From Paraliobacillus salinarum (GTDB lineage: Bacteria > Bacillota > Bacilli > Bacillales > Amphibacillaceae): a DNA stretch of 64,000 nt. The translations under genes were made by a program, and so were the position numbers. Under the pieces are notes generated by a model that searched no databases, was not told where the DNA came from, and was given only the letters and a program-made list of their open reading frames with translations. Below are positions 38,397 to 47,845 of the stretch, one piece after another. Location of the stretch: NCBI RefSeq assembly GCF_014083865.1, contig NZ_JACEFA010000002.1:1-64000 (forward strand). The letters are read 5' to 3'. The number at the start of each line of letters is the position of its first letter. Position 1 is the stretch's first letter.

Positions 38397-39524
38397 TTAT
38401 TCATTTAACGGAATTTGAACCAGTATTTTTGTACCTTCTCCTTCCTTAGAATGAATCGAAAGTTCTCCATCTAGCATTTCCACTCTTTCTTTCATCCCGA
38501 CTAATCCAAAAGAGTTCTGCTTCTTCTCATTAATATCGAAGCCTTTGCCGTCGTCTTGAATTACCGCTATCACATTTGTTGTATGAATCTTCAGCTTCAC
38601 CTCAATGTTTTGTGCCGCTGCGTGCTTCACAGCATTTTGTACTGCTTCTTGTACTAAACGAAAGAGAGCAACTTCATATTTTGACGGAAGACGATCTGTC
38701 CTACCTTTACAAGTAAAATCGATTGACATTCGATTATAGTCAGCCATATTATCAACATATTTTCTTATTGTCGGTATTAATCCAAGGTCATCTAATGCCA
38801 TCGGTCTTAGATCATAAATAATTCTTCTCACTTCATAAAGGGAAGAGCGAACTAAGCTACGCATGCTTTTCATTTCTTTTAATGCCTCTGTTCTACCATA
38901 CTCTTTAAATGTTTTATCAACAATTTCTGAACGAAGTAAAATATTCGCTAGCATTTGTGCCGGCCCGTCGTGTATTTCTCTAGATAACCTGCGACGTTCT
39001 TGCTCTTGCGCTTCAATAATTCGCAACCCAAATGCTTGTTTTTCATTGGCATCTTGGATAATCTCTCCAACTTGCCTGAAATCTTCATTCAAATAATTTA
39101 ATACAACTGACACTTTACTTACGAGACCATTTGCTTTTTCAATCGTTTGATCTAGTTTTTTCAAACGCCGCTCAACATCATCTCTTTGCTGGCGTAATGT
39201 TTTTTCTTTCTCGCGCATCATTTTCAGTTCACTCTGCAGCTGGTGCGCTTGTTCATACGTCTCTTTTATTTCGACTTCATTAAATCTATCAAAGTAATTA
39301 CTTACCTCTGCCAAGCGTTGTCTGGAAAGCTTAACTTTAACCTCTAATTGTTCCGATTCATCTATATTCTGATTGACGCTTTGTTTCAATAAACTTAATT
39401 GTTCAGTGAGTGTTTGGTACTCTTCGCGTGATTCCTCGCTAATCGAATATATGTCATCTTTACTATTCTCTACAGCTTCTACCATTTCATTAATAATTCG
39501 ATCTAAATCATTCTCTGTTCTCAT
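38397..39524 (-). CDS. degS: Cytoplasmic sensor histidine kinase DegS
   Basis: A 375-residue soluble kinase without membrane segments. A long N-terminal coiled-coil sensor region (residues 1-180), HisKA_3 domain with the phosphorylated His in LSREIHDGPAQMLANILLRSE, and ATP-binding domain with DDGKGFD and SFGLVGMKERVEML. It phosphorylates DegU, encoded next. Divergent from yvyE as in B. subtilis. AGGTGGG precedes the ATG. Confidence 0.95.
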   Translation of the reverse strand: MRTENDLDRIINEMVEAVENSKDDIYSISEESREEYQTLTEQLSLLKQSVNQNIDESEQLEVKVKLSRQRLAEVSNYFDRFNEVEIKETYEQAHQLQSELKMMREKEKTLRQQRDDVERRLKKLDQTIEKANGLVSKVSVVLNYLNEDFRQVGEIIQDANEKQAFGLRIIEAQEQERRRLSREIHDGPAQMLANILLRSEIVDKTFKEYGRTEALKEMKSMRSLVRSSLYEVRRIIYDLRPMALDDLGLIPTIRKYVDNMADYNRMSIDFTCKGRTDRLPSKYEVALFRLVQEAVQNAVKHAAAQNIEVKLKIHTTNVIAVIQDDGKGFDINEKKQNSFGLVGMKERVEMLDGELSIHSKEGEGTKILVQIPLNE

Positions 39525-39718
39525 TTTATCCCACCTAAATATATCTATTCGATCAACCTGTTTTTTTGTGTCGGTGTGTTAGTAAAAATGTAGATCGTTT
39601 GTATTAGAATTAAAACAAAATTAATATTTTTTCTTTTCCTTTTTTATCATAGCATATTTATCTATGGATTGCCGTTTTTAACTGCTATCTATATAATAAG
39701 GATAAAGGTGGTTATTTT

Positions 39719-40372
39719 ATGTTAGAACAGTATTATACTGTAAATACAAATGGTTCGGATGAACAAGTTATACAGAAATCAAGATTTATTGGCTATGTGC
39801 GTCGAGTGGAAACAGAAGATCAAGCACAAGCTTTTATTCAAGAAATAAAGAAAAAACATCATGACGCCACACATAATTGCTCTGCTTATATGATCGGGGA
39901 ACACAATCAGATTCAAAAAGCAAATGATGATGGAGAGCCTAGTGGTACAGCTGGTGTTCCAATTTTAGAGGTTTTAAAGAAAAAAGACCTAAAAGATACC
40001 GCGGTAGTAATTACACGTTATTTCGGCGGCATCAAGCTAGGTGCAGGTGGATTAATTCGTGCGTATTCTAGCACTACATCTTTAGCACTAAATACAACTG
40101 GAATTGTTAAACGTAAACGTATGCAAAAATTAAAAATCACTGTCACCTATCCATTGCTTGGAAAAGTCGAGAATGAACTTAGAAATGCAGATTATTCCAT
40201 CGAAACAATTGATTATTTAGAACAAGTAACTTTTCATGTCTTAGTAAGTTTAGCAAACGTATCTAAATTTCAAGACTGGATCATTGATATCACAAATAAT
40301 CAAGTCGTTATTCATTTAGACGGAGAAACATATATTGAATTACCAGAACAAAAGAAAGAGGAACATTCATGA
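39719..40372 (+). CDS. yvyE: YvyE/YigZ (IMPACT, UPF0029) family protein
   Basis: A 217-residue protein of the IMPACT/YigZ family with the N-terminal UPF0029 domain (HDATHNCSAYMIG, DDGEPSGTAGVPILEVL, TRYFGGIKLGAGGLIRAYS) and a C-terminal DUF1949 ferredoxin-like domain. A role in translation or as a peptidase partner has been proposed but is not settled. It overlaps the following gntR by four bases (ATGA). Classic degS neighbour. Confidence 0.93.
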   Translation: MLEQYYTVNTNGSDEQVIQKSRFIGYVRRVETEDQAQAFIQEIKKKHHDATHNCSAYMIGEHNQIQKANDDGEPSGTAGVPILEVLKKKDLKDTAVVITRYFGGIKLGAGGLIRAYSSTTSLALNTTGIVKRKRMQKLKITVTYPLLGKVENELRNADYSIETIDYLEQVTFHVLVSLANVSKFQDWIIDITNNQVVIHLDGETYIELPEQKKEEHS

Positions 40373-41100
40373 TAAACAAAAATTCCAAAATTCCGATCTA
40401 TTATCAGTTAGAAAACTTAATCCGCACACAAATTGAACAAAGAGAATTACTTCCAGGTGATGCGCTCCCTTCAGAAAGGATGTACGCGGAGACGTATGAT
40501 ATTAGTCGGATGACAGTTAGACAAGCCATTAATAATTTAGCTATCGAAGGATTAATTACGCGTCAAAAAGGTAAAGGAACTTTTGTCGCTGAGAAAAAGT
40601 TTCAACAAGCCTTGCAGGGTCTAACAGGTTTTAGTGAGGATATGTTTGCCAGAGGATTACAGCCTTCAAACCGAATCATCCATTTGGAAGAGATTGAAGC
40701 AACCCCAATGATAGCAGCAAAACTAATGATTAGTGTAGGGGAACCTGTGCTAGTAAGTGAACGTTTGCGCCTCGCTGATCAAGCACCTATCTCATTAGAG
40801 ACTATTTATACCCCAACAAAAATTGTAGACAAAGAAACATTTTCAAATATTAAAATCTCTTTCTATCAATATATTGAACAACAATTAGGTTATGAAATTG
40901 CACATGCAGCACAAGAAATTGAATCAAGTTTGGCTACTCCCTACGAACAGAAACACCTCAAATTAAAAAAGGGAGATCCCGTATTATACATGAGAAGGAC
41001 AACCTTTTTATCAAATGGTAAACCGTTTGAATATGTAACCTCTGCCTATCGTGCAGATAAATATATTTTCACTTTACAAATGCCACGAAACTCAGATTAA
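40369..41100 (+). CDS. GntR/HutC-family regulator (NagR/YvoA-like)
   Basis: A 243-residue repressor: winged helix (PIYYQLENLIRTQIEQRELLPGDALPSERMYAETYDISRMTVRQAI) and UTRA effector domain (ALQGLTGFSEDMFARGLQPS to PFEYVTSAYRADKYIFTLQM). The pattern is close to NagR (YvoA), which binds glucosamine-6-phosphate-type ligands, but no nagA/nagB is adjacent. It is translationally coupled to yvyE and precedes a sortase and a PBP, so a cell-wall amino-sugar signal is conceivable; this is inference. Confidence 0.85.
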   Translation: MINKNSKIPIYYQLENLIRTQIEQRELLPGDALPSERMYAETYDISRMTVRQAINNLAIEGLITRQKGKGTFVAEKKFQQALQGLTGFSEDMFARGLQPSNRIIHLEEIEATPMIAAKLMISVGEPVLVSERLRLADQAPISLETIYTPTKIVDKETFSNIKISFYQYIEQQLGYEIAHAAQEIESSLATPYEQKHLKLKKGDPVLYMRRTTFLSNGKPFEYVTSAYRADKYIFTLQMPRNSD

Positions 41101-41138
41101 TTTTTTGAAACTAGTAGAATAACAAAGGGGGGATAGTC

Positions 41139-41714
41139 ATGAGGCGAATTGCAATTCTTGTTATGCTTGCCGGAGTAATCTTTTTAACTATCGGTAGTTA
41201 TCAAATATACCAAACGAAAACAGCTGAAAAAGAGAGCTTAAAAGAAGTAAACGAATTACTAAGTAATAGAGAAGAACATGCGGTAAAGAATCCGCTCGAG
41301 TTTAAACCAAGTCCTAATGAAAAAGTTGGGAAATTACAGATTCCAAGTATTGATGCTGAACTAGCTATCGTTGAAGGAACAGATCCGGATGATTTAGCTG
41401 AGGGTGTCGGTCACTATAGTGGATCTGCATATCCTGAACAAAATGATCAAATCGTTCTTTCAGGCCATCGTGATACAGTTTTTCGATCTTTAGGAGAAGT
41501 TAAACTGGGAGATACGTTTACCATCCAACTTCCTCATGGTGACTACACGTATGAAATGGTTGATTCAAAGATAGTAGACGCAGACGATACTTCTATTATT
41601 AAATCAACTGCACCAGATGAAGAACTTGTTATTTCTACCTGTTACCCATTTTCTTATGTTGGTAACGCTCCTGACCGATACATTATTTATGCAAAACCAA
41701 TTCAAACTGACTAG
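41139..41714 (+). CDS. Class D sortase
   Basis: A 191-residue membrane-anchored transpeptidase. One N-terminal membrane segment (IAILVMLAGVIFLTIGSY), then the sortase beta-barrel with catalytic His in VLSGHRDTVF, Cys in LVISTCYPF and Arg in APDRYIIYA. Residue pattern fits class D sortases of Bacilli, some of which act in sporulating cells. No LPxTG or LPNTA substrate gene is visible in the window. It precedes a PBP gene by 15 bases, so they are one operon. Confidence 0.87.
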   Translation: MRRIAILVMLAGVIFLTIGSYQIYQTKTAEKESLKEVNELLSNREEHAVKNPLEFKPSPNEKVGKLQIPSIDAELAIVEGTDPDDLAEGVGHYSGSAYPEQNDQIVLSGHRDTVFRSLGEVKLGDTFTIQLPHGDYTYEMVDSKIVDADDTSIIKSTAPDEELVISTCYPFSYVGNAPDRYIIYAKPIQTD

Positions 41715-41729
41715 TAGGAGGACGAATGT

Positions 41730-43730
41730 GTGAGACGTTTTTTATTACTAGGTGGATTATTCTTCTTTCTTATCGGGCTCGTTGCTTGTTCGACTGAAGA
41801 AGAAACAGCAGAAGATCGACTTCAAACCTATATCAAACATTGGGAAAAAGAAAATTTTACAGAAATGTACGGAATGATTAGTAATAAAGAAGAGTTCAAA
41901 CCGGAAGAATTTGTTGACCGCTATAAGAAAATTTACGAAGACATCCAAGTAAAAGACTTATCTATAGCATATCAATTGCCTGAATCGTCAGAGGAAGAGG
42001 AACCAAGCACTTTCCCACTCAAAGTTAGTATGAACACGGTCGCTGGTGAAGTGAATTTTGAAACAGACATAAGTTTATCTGAAAAGACAGTTGAAGAAGA
42101 AACAAAATGGTATGTCAATTGGGACCCAGGATTTATTTTTCCAGAATTAAAGAACGGTGCAGATGTTGGAATTGAGACTACCCAACCAGCGCGTGGAGAA
42201 ATCTATGATCGAAACAATAATGGTCTTGCAATCAATGCAACCATCTATTCCATTGGCGTACAGCCCGGCTTATTTGAGAATAAAGAAAAGGAAATTAAAC
42301 AAATTGCAGATTTACTAGAAATTAATGAAGAAACGATTAATCAGGCTTTAGCAGCAAGTTGGGTTAGTGAAAATACATTTGTTCCACTAAAAGATATGCC
42401 AACAACGATAGACGAATCATTTAAAGAGTCGTTATTTGCAATTCCTGCAGTAGTCAAAAAAGACAAAATCGGACGAACTTATCCTTATAAAGAGTCTGCT
42501 GCTCATCTAGTAGGTTATATCGGTCAAATTACCGCTGAAGAATTAGAAGAACAAGAAAACGGCACTTATACACAGAATGATCAAATAGGCAAACGCGGTT
42601 TAGAGCAATTATTTGAACCGAGATTAAAAGGACAAACTGGAGTTACTATTGTTGCAAAGTCAGAGAATGAACAATCTACAGTCATTGCTGAAAAATCGGT
42701 ACAAGACGGAGAAGATATTACGATTACCATTGATGCAAATTTACAAGATTTGATTTACAACAGTTATGGAGATGACGCTGGCACCGCAGCAGCTATTCAC
42801 CCTAAAACTGGAGAGACATTGGCATTAGTGTCTAGCCCTGCCTTCGATCCAAACGAATTAACTTATGGGATGAGTCAATCCAAATGGGAACAAACTCAAA
42901 ATGATCCACAATCACCTTTAACAAACCGATTTGCATCAACCTATTCACCAGGATCGGCAATCAAACCGATTACAGGAGCCATTGGATTGAAGAACGGAAC
43001 TATAACACCAGGAGAAGGAATTGAAATTAACGGGAAAACATGGTCAAAGGATAATTGGGGAAATTACGCCGTTCGACGTGTATCCACTTCTTCAGGTCCT
43101 GTTGATTTAACTGATGCATTAATTCGCTCAGATAATATTTATTTTGCTAAAAAGGCAGTTGAAATGGGAAGTGACGCTTTTATTAGTGGGCTTAAACGTT
43201 TTGGTTTTAGTGATAAATTACCATTCGACTATCCGATTCAAACTAGCACGGTTTCTTCCGATGGTACCATCGATAAGGAGATTTTGTTAGCTGATTCTGG
43301 ATATGGTCAAGGTCAATTACAAATCAGTTCGCTTCATTTAGCCACTACTTTCACAACATTTTTAAACGGCGGGAATATGATTCAGCCAACACTGGAGCTT
43401 GATCAAGAAGATTCTGTCGTTTGGCAAAAAGAATTACTCTCAAGTGATCAAACGCAAGTCATAAAGGATGCATTGCGCCAAGTAGTAGTAGCTTCTAACG
43501 GTACAGCACCTGAAGCAAACATCACAGGCGTCAAATTATCTGGAAAAACAGGCACAGCTGAATTAAAAACATCTCAAGAAGATACAAAAGGACAAGAAAA
43601 CGGTTGGTTTGTTGCTTATCCTGAAGATGAATCGTTAATTATTTCGATGATGATTGAACATGTGGAAGACAAAGGCGGTAGCCACTATACCGTTGAAAAA
43701 CTAACAAGAATCTTTGATCATTTATATTAA
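41730..43730 (+). CDS. Class B penicillin-binding protein with MecA N-domain (PbpC/PBP3 type lipoprotein)
   Basis: A 666-residue peptidoglycan transpeptidase. Lipoprotein signal (FFLIGLVAC, Cys at residue 20), NTF2-like MecA_N domain (about 25-140), PBP dimer domain (GVQPGLFENKEK to LKGQTGVTIVAK) and transpeptidase domain with SPGSAIKP (SxxK), RSDNIYF (SxN) and SGKTGTAE (KTG). The architecture is that of B. subtilis PBP3, which is low-affinity for beta-lactams and can back up PBP2B. GTG start with AGGAGGA seven bases upstream. Co-transcribed with the class D sortase. Confidence 0.92.
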   Translation: MRRFLLLGGLFFFLIGLVACSTEEETAEDRLQTYIKHWEKENFTEMYGMISNKEEFKPEEFVDRYKKIYEDIQVKDLSIAYQLPESSEEEEPSTFPLKVSMNTVAGEVNFETDISLSEKTVEEETKWYVNWDPGFIFPELKNGADVGIETTQPARGEIYDRNNNGLAINATIYSIGVQPGLFENKEKEIKQIADLLEINEETINQALAASWVSENTFVPLKDMPTTIDESFKESLFAIPAVVKKDKIGRTYPYKESAAHLVGYIGQITAEELEEQENGTYTQNDQIGKRGLEQLFEPRLKGQTGVTIVAKSENEQSTVIAEKSVQDGEDITITIDANLQDLIYNSYGDDAGTAAAIHPKTGETLALVSSPAFDPNELTYGMSQSKWEQTQNDPQSPLTNRFASTYSPGSAIKPITGAIGLKNGTITPGEGIEINGKTWSKDNWGNYAVRRVSTSSGPVDLTDALIRSDNIYFAKKAVEMGSDAFISGLKRFGFSDKLPFDYPIQTSTVSSDGTIDKEILLADSGYGQGQLQISSLHLATTFTTFLNGGNMIQPTLELDQEDSVVWQKELLSSDQTQVIKDALRQVVVASNGTAPEANITGVKLSGKTGTAELKTSQEDTKGQENGWFVAYPEDESLIISMMIEHVEDKGGSHYTVEKLTRIFDHLY

Positions 43731-43736
43731 ATCACT

Positions 43737-43768
43737 CGTGTCAGGGATAAATTCCTGGCACGTTTTTT
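43737..43768 (+). terminator. Terminator of the PBP gene
   Basis: CGTGTCAGGGA / TCCTGGCACG stem followed by TTTTTT. Confidence 0.85.
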
Positions 43769-43825
43769 CTGTTCTACTTCAAATAATGTTGGCAAAGTTT
43801 TTTCTTTACCAACGTCCAAATTAAA

Positions 43826-43857
43826 AAGCTAACAAAATCAATTGATCTTGTTAGCTT
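43826..43857 (-). terminator. Terminator of the IDEAL-domain gene
   Basis: A perfect 10-bp stem (AAGCTAACAA and complement) overlapping the stop codon, followed on the minus strand by UUUAAUUU. Confidence 0.65.
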
Positions 43858-44299
43858 ACATGCTATTAAGTTGTGTGGAATACTTCATAAACTCGCTTAT
43901 ATCTTTTTTATCTAGTGCTTGATCAATTAGCCGCTTCATATTTTTCTTTTCCAATGACACAATTACCTCGTTTATTTCATTGTAAGAGAATGGATTCACT
44001 ACTTCATTAACATACGGATCAACAATCTCTTTTAAACGCTTACGAAACGACGGTATTTCAAGTAAATGATCTAAAGTAATGCTTTTAAAGTTTTTTTCAT
44101 TTTGAAAGATAAAAAATTCATTTTGATTAATGACTTGTAATGTTTTTCGATTTATTTCTATTTTTCGTGCTTCTAACGGTACAAACTGGTATACTTTTCC
44201 TTCAAATTCTAATGAGAAATATTGATATGCTAATACTATCCGTATTCGATCTGATTCTTCCTTTACGTAATAAGGTTGAAACATATGGACTGAAAACAT
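43856..44299 (-). CDS. IDEAL-domain protein
   Basis: A 147-residue protein with the short IDEAL domain at its C-terminus (LIDQALDKKDISEFMKYSTQL) and a basic/hydrophobic N-terminal beta-rich part (YQFVPLEARKIEINRKTLQV). The domain occurs in small Bacillus proteins such as YpiB; its function is not established. Start 44299 is set by AAGGGGAG seven bases upstream; the longer frame lacks a site. Confidence 0.75.
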   Translation of the reverse strand: MFSVHMFQPYYVKEESDRIRIVLAYQYFSLEFEGKVYQFVPLEARKIEINRKTLQVINQNEFFIFQNEKNFKSITLDHLLEIPSFRKRLKEIVDPYVNEVVNPFSYNEINEVIVSLEKKNMKRLIDQALDKKDISEFMKYSTQLNSM

Positions 44300-44683
44300 A
44301 TACCGACTCCCCTTTATTAATAAACATGACAGGTAATCCGCCTTCAACGTATAATAACAGGCTATACCTGTTAAAATGCTTATCGATTACTATTATAATA
44401 TTAGTGGTTCATTAAGATTGGAACCTGAAATGGTAACGTTATCTTATTATTTTTTACAAAAATATCATTTTCACAAGCAAGCAAGACAACGATTTACTTT
44501 TATCTATCCATCACGCTTGCACGTATTATATCATCCTTTTTTATTTTTGCAAACGTTTACATTTTGAACTTTTATTATTATTTTCACTTTTAAAAAACAA
44601 AATATTGTTTCACAGTATTGTCATTCTCGTTTCAAGTTAGCTATACTAAGGAAAGGAAATATTTATTATTGAAGGTGACTAGA
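44300..44683. other. Intergenic region IDEAL gene-FUSC gene
   Basis: About 380 AT-rich bases. It holds the FUSC promoter (described separately) and presumably that of the IDEAL gene. A 63-codon frame at 44376-44567 lacks a ribosome site and has no recognisable protein pattern, so I do not call it. Confidence 0.5.
44618..44647 (+). promoter_or_regulatory. Sigma-A promoter of the FUSC exporter gene
   Basis: TTGTCA, 18 bases, TATACT: five of six matches in each hexamer, 37 bases upstream of the TTG start. Confidence 0.65.
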
Positions 44684-45736
44684 TTGAAGAAAGCTCACAA
44701 AAAATTAATCGGTAGTAGAGTTGTAAAAACAGGTGTCGCTGTTTTCTTAACCTCACTCATTTGTCAGTGGCTCAATTGGCCAGCGGTTTTTGCGGTAATT
44801 ACTGCTATTGTGACTATTGAACCGACAGTCAATGACTCAATTAAAAAAGGAATGATTCGATTCCCTGCCTCAGCAATTGGTTCTGCGTATGCTGTTTTTT
44901 TTATTTCTTTATTCGGGAATTCTCCGCTCACTTATACGGCAGCAGCTATTTTTACTATTATCACGTGCTTTAAGTTGAAATTACACGCCGGACTTCTTGT
45001 AGCTACCCTAACTTCCGTTGCAATGATTGAAGTCATTCACGACCATTACCTTATTGCATTCTTTATTCGTTTAGGAACAACCTCTATCGGCTTACTTGTT
45101 TCAACAGCGGTAAACATGTTTGTTCTACCACCGAATTATACGTCACGTATTCTAACAAATATCGATGTGATGATGTCTAATACTGGTGAAGAACTAAAAG
45201 CGATTGCAAAAGACATTCTATTCCAAACAAAAGATTGTGCCCAAAGAGTGCGCGTTCAAGAAACATTTGCTCAATTAAAAAAGAAATTAGATATTACCGA
45301 TCAGCTGCTAAACTATCAACAGTCTGAAGCGAGATACCATCGATTATCACTTGAACGCAAACAAGAGTTAGTAGATGAAGAAGAAAAACTAGCTGTGTTA
45401 CGTTTAATTCATTATCATATCGGTAACTTAATTAATACACCTTTTGATCAAATTACATGGACAAATGAACAATGTAACCAAATTGTAAACACAGTACAAG
45501 CATTAGCAGACACAATGGAAAATCCCGATTCGTTCCGTATCCGACAGCATCGGCAATACATAAAAAATCTGATGAAACAATTTTGGCAATGTAAACAAGA
45601 AGAACAGTTAATTAATAAGGAAGACCCTGCTGTTTTCTTTAACCCAGAAATTATTATTTTATATGAATTATTATCGATTTATCATCTTGTCGAACAACTT
45701 TTGGGTGCAGATGCTGAACTTACAGAACAAGGCTAG
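44684..45736 (+). CDS. FUSC/aromatic acid exporter family membrane protein
   Basis: A 350-residue protein with about five or six N-terminal membrane segments (residues 12-150: VAVFLTSLICQWLNWPAVFAVITAIVTIEPTV, then FPASAIGSAYAVFFISLF) and a soluble helical C-terminal half. This is the ArAE/FUSC (YgaE/YqjA-type) family linked to export of aromatic acids in other bacteria; the substrate here is unknown. The TTG at 44684 follows GGTGA at good spacing. The upstream part of the open frame lies in the promoter. Confidence 0.82.
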   Translation: MKKAHKKLIGSRVVKTGVAVFLTSLICQWLNWPAVFAVITAIVTIEPTVNDSIKKGMIRFPASAIGSAYAVFFISLFGNSPLTYTAAAIFTIITCFKLKLHAGLLVATLTSVAMIEVIHDHYLIAFFIRLGTTSIGLLVSTAVNMFVLPPNYTSRILTNIDVMMSNTGEELKAIAKDILFQTKDCAQRVRVQETFAQLKKKLDITDQLLNYQQSEARYHRLSLERKQELVDEEEKLAVLRLIHYHIGNLINTPFDQITWTNEQCNQIVNTVQALADTMENPDSFRIRQHRQYIKNLMKQFWQCKQEEQLINKEDPAVFFNPEIIILYELLSIYHLVEQLLGADAELTEQG

Positions 45737-45762
45737 TCTCCCAGTGTGGATGACTAGCCTTG
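45729..45762. terminator. Bidirectional terminator FUSC gene / SurA-like gene
   Basis: A perfect 10-bp stem (AAGGCTAGTC and complement, 13-base loop) between convergent genes, with GTTTGTT on the plus strand. Confidence 0.7.
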
Positions 45763-45766
45763 TTTG

Positions 45767-46480
45767 TTAAATATTCATTTCTATTTCTGCTTTTTCTTTT
45801 AATTCCTTTATTCGTTGATTCAGTTTATTCTGTAGTTGCTGATTAGCAAGCTGTGCTTTAATATTTTCTTTTACTTCCTCCAGTTTCGGAAGATCATCAC
45901 TTTGTTTTTTTAACTCTTTATAATAAGATTCCACTTCTTGATCCGATACTTCTATTTTACCAAAAGACTCTTTCACGTATTGTTTCTGTTCTAATTGCAA
46001 TGCTACCTGATCACGAAAAGTCTCTTCCGTGTAATTTAGTTTTTTGAGCTCTTTCTCGAATTGCTTCTCAGAATCAAACTGTGATTTTGCATCGTTAATA
46101 TAATCATCAATTTCTTGTTTTGAAACAACAATACCTTGATTTTCGACATCCTGTGATAAAACTTCTTGACTAACAAGTGCGTTCAAGGCTTTTTCTTTAA
46201 TAAGCTCTTGATCCTTTACGTCTTGCCCTTGTTCATATAATAATGTTTTCGTTTGAGAATAAACGGTATTATATCTATCTCCTGTTACTTCCTTACCGTT
46301 GATAACCGCTACTACCATGCCTTCTTCTATTTTTTCATCATCTGATACCGTAACCTCTTCTGCTTGTGTATCACTAGAATTATTCGCTGTACCTTCCTGT
46401 TCATCATCGTTATCACCACAAGCAACAAGCACAGTAAATAGAAGAATAATAAGAATCATGCTTACTAATTTTTTGAACAT
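45767..46480 (-). CDS. SurA-N-domain lipoprotein without PpiC domain
   Basis: A 237-residue exported lipoprotein. Signal and lipobox ILLFTVLVACGD, an acidic linker, then a SurA N-terminal chaperone domain (VVAVINGKEVTGDRYNTVY, NALVSQEVLSQDVENQGIVVSKQEIDDYIND, YTEETFRDQVALQLEQKQYVKE) and a helical tail. It resembles PrsA but the PpiC rotamase domain between the helical parts is missing. So it is likely a foldase-type chaperone outside the membrane without isomerase activity. Start 46480 follows GGGGTG; longer starts break the signal peptide. Confidence 0.85.
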   Translation of the reverse strand: MFKKLVSMILIILLFTVLVACGDNDDEQEGTANNSSDTQAEEVTVSDDEKIEEGMVVAVINGKEVTGDRYNTVYSQTKTLLYEQGQDVKDQELIKEKALNALVSQEVLSQDVENQGIVVSKQEIDDYINDAKSQFDSEKQFEKELKKLNYTEETFRDQVALQLEQKQYVKESFGKIEVSDQEVESYYKELKKQSDDLPKLEEVKENIKAQLANQQLQNKLNQRIKELKEKAEIEMNI

Positions 46481-46553
46481 TCGTTTGTACACCCCAATTG
46501 TTTGATTATTCCCATATTGAAACATTATTTTAATGATAATGCAACTATTCATA

Positions 46554-47087
46554 TTATCCTAAGAATAGCGCACCGAACACTAGCGCAGCTAATATAACAA
46601 AAGCTGGATGAATGCGCAGGCGCTCCATCAAAATAAAGCTAATTAATCCAATACTAGACATTGTTAGAAACCCACTATCGGCGGAAGCTGTTTGGAAAAA
46701 TTGAAAAGCCATTACCCCTAATAAAGTGGCAATCGTTGGCCGAATAAACATTGTCAACCGCTTTACTTTTGGTGAATCTTTATATTTCATTAATAAACGC
46801 AGTAACAAGATCATTAATAGTAAAGATGGCACCACTGTAGCAAAAACAGCAATCAAGCTACCTATTACACCCGCTTGCTGAAAACCGATAAATCCTGCCA
46901 TTTTTGTTGCGATTGGTCCAGGTAACGCGTTTGCCATTGCTAACATCTCACTAAATTCATTTATGGTCATCCACTCAAATCGATCTACCACTTCTTGTTC
47001 AACAAGCGGGATAGAAGCTGGCCCTCCACCATAACCGAGCACACCTGGGATGAAAAATGCAATAAATAATTGCCAGTAGGTAATCAT
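46554..47087 (-). CDS. Chromate transporter, short-chain subunit B
   Basis: A 177-residue CHR-family half-transporter with about five or six membrane segments. Motifs FFIPGVLGYGGGPASIPLVEQEVV and ALPGPIATKMAGFIGFQQAGVIG. Paired short CHR proteins act as a heterodimer for chromate efflux in B. subtilis (YwrA/YwrB); activity on chromate here is inference. Its start overlaps the stop of the partner gene by four bases. Confidence 0.88.
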   Translation of the reverse strand: MITYWQLFIAFFIPGVLGYGGGPASIPLVEQEVVDRFEWMTINEFSEMLAMANALPGPIATKMAGFIGFQQAGVIGSLIAVFATVVPSLLLMILLLRLLMKYKDSPKVKRLTMFIRPTIATLLGVMAFQFFQTASADSGFLTMSSIGLISFILMERLRIHPAFVILAALVFGALFLG

Positions 47088-47638
47088 GATGATCCCCCCT
47101 GTTTCTTACTGTCAGGTTTGAAGATTGCAACAATAAATAAGCCTACGATCATAATAGCAGGATGAATACCTAAAAACGCTGTAACAACAAGAGATACAAT
47201 CGCAAGCACAATCATCCAAAACCAACCTAAATCAGCTTTAGCTTTTTTCAAGAAATCATATGTAAGTACCGCTAACATTACGCCAACAACCGGAACTACC
47301 GCCTCTGTCATACCATTGACCCATCGAGCATCACTAGCGGAAGTTAAAAAAGTCAATAAAATAACCATTAGAAATATGGTAGGTACAATAGTTGCAAGAA
47401 CAGCCGTTAACATTCCCAATACACCAGCAACGCGATAACCAATATATCCTGCCATTTTCGTTGCAATTGGGCCTGGTAACGCATTTGCTAATGCAAGAAT
47501 ATTACCGAATTCTTCATTATCCATCCATTTGTATTTACTAACTACTTCTTTTTGTACGAGTGGAATAGAGGAAGGACCACCACCATACCCAAGTATACCA
47601 ACACGAAAAAAAGCTAAACATAAGTGCCATTGATTCAT
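47084..47638 (-). CDS. Chromate transporter, short-chain subunit A
   Basis: A 184-residue CHR-family half-transporter, a paralogue of the following gene (FFRVGILGYGGGPSSIPLVQKEVV, ALPGPIATKMAGYIGYRVAGVLG). It is the first gene of the pair. Start 47638 follows AAAGGAAAG. A ten-residue longer frame lacks a suitable ribosome site. Confidence 0.88.
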   Translation of the reverse strand: MNQWHLCLAFFRVGILGYGGGPSSIPLVQKEVVSKYKWMDNEEFGNILALANALPGPIATKMAGYIGYRVAGVLGMLTAVLATIVPTIFLMVILLTFLTSASDARWVNGMTEAVVPVVGVMLAVLTYDFLKKAKADLGWFWMIVLAIVSLVVTAFLGIHPAIMIVGLFIVAIFKPDSKKQGGSS

Positions 47639-47784
47639 TTTTTGTCTTTCCTTTCTTAATTTAAGCAAATCTAACGATCTATTTTTAATCAGCTTTCCTA
47701 AAATACCTAGCTATAATAAAACAGTGTAACAATTTAAGAGAAGAAAAGTAAGCTATTCAGCTGGTTTGATTCTTTTTTTGATAA

Positions 47785-47827
47785 AAAAAATAAATAAAGC
47801 TTCCCATTTGTGTGGAAGCCTTATTTA
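47785..47827 (-). terminator. Terminator of the ydjO-like gene
   Basis: AATAAGGCTTCC / GGGAAGCTTTATT stem with small mismatches, followed on the minus strand by UAUUUUUUUU. Confidence 0.78.
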
Positions 47828-47845
47828 TTCATCTATATCATGTTG

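Noticed and set aside
44376-44567. 63-codon ORF between the IDEAL gene and the FUSC gene
   Set aside because: No ribosome site and unlikely amino-acid composition; the region is upstream regulatory DNA.
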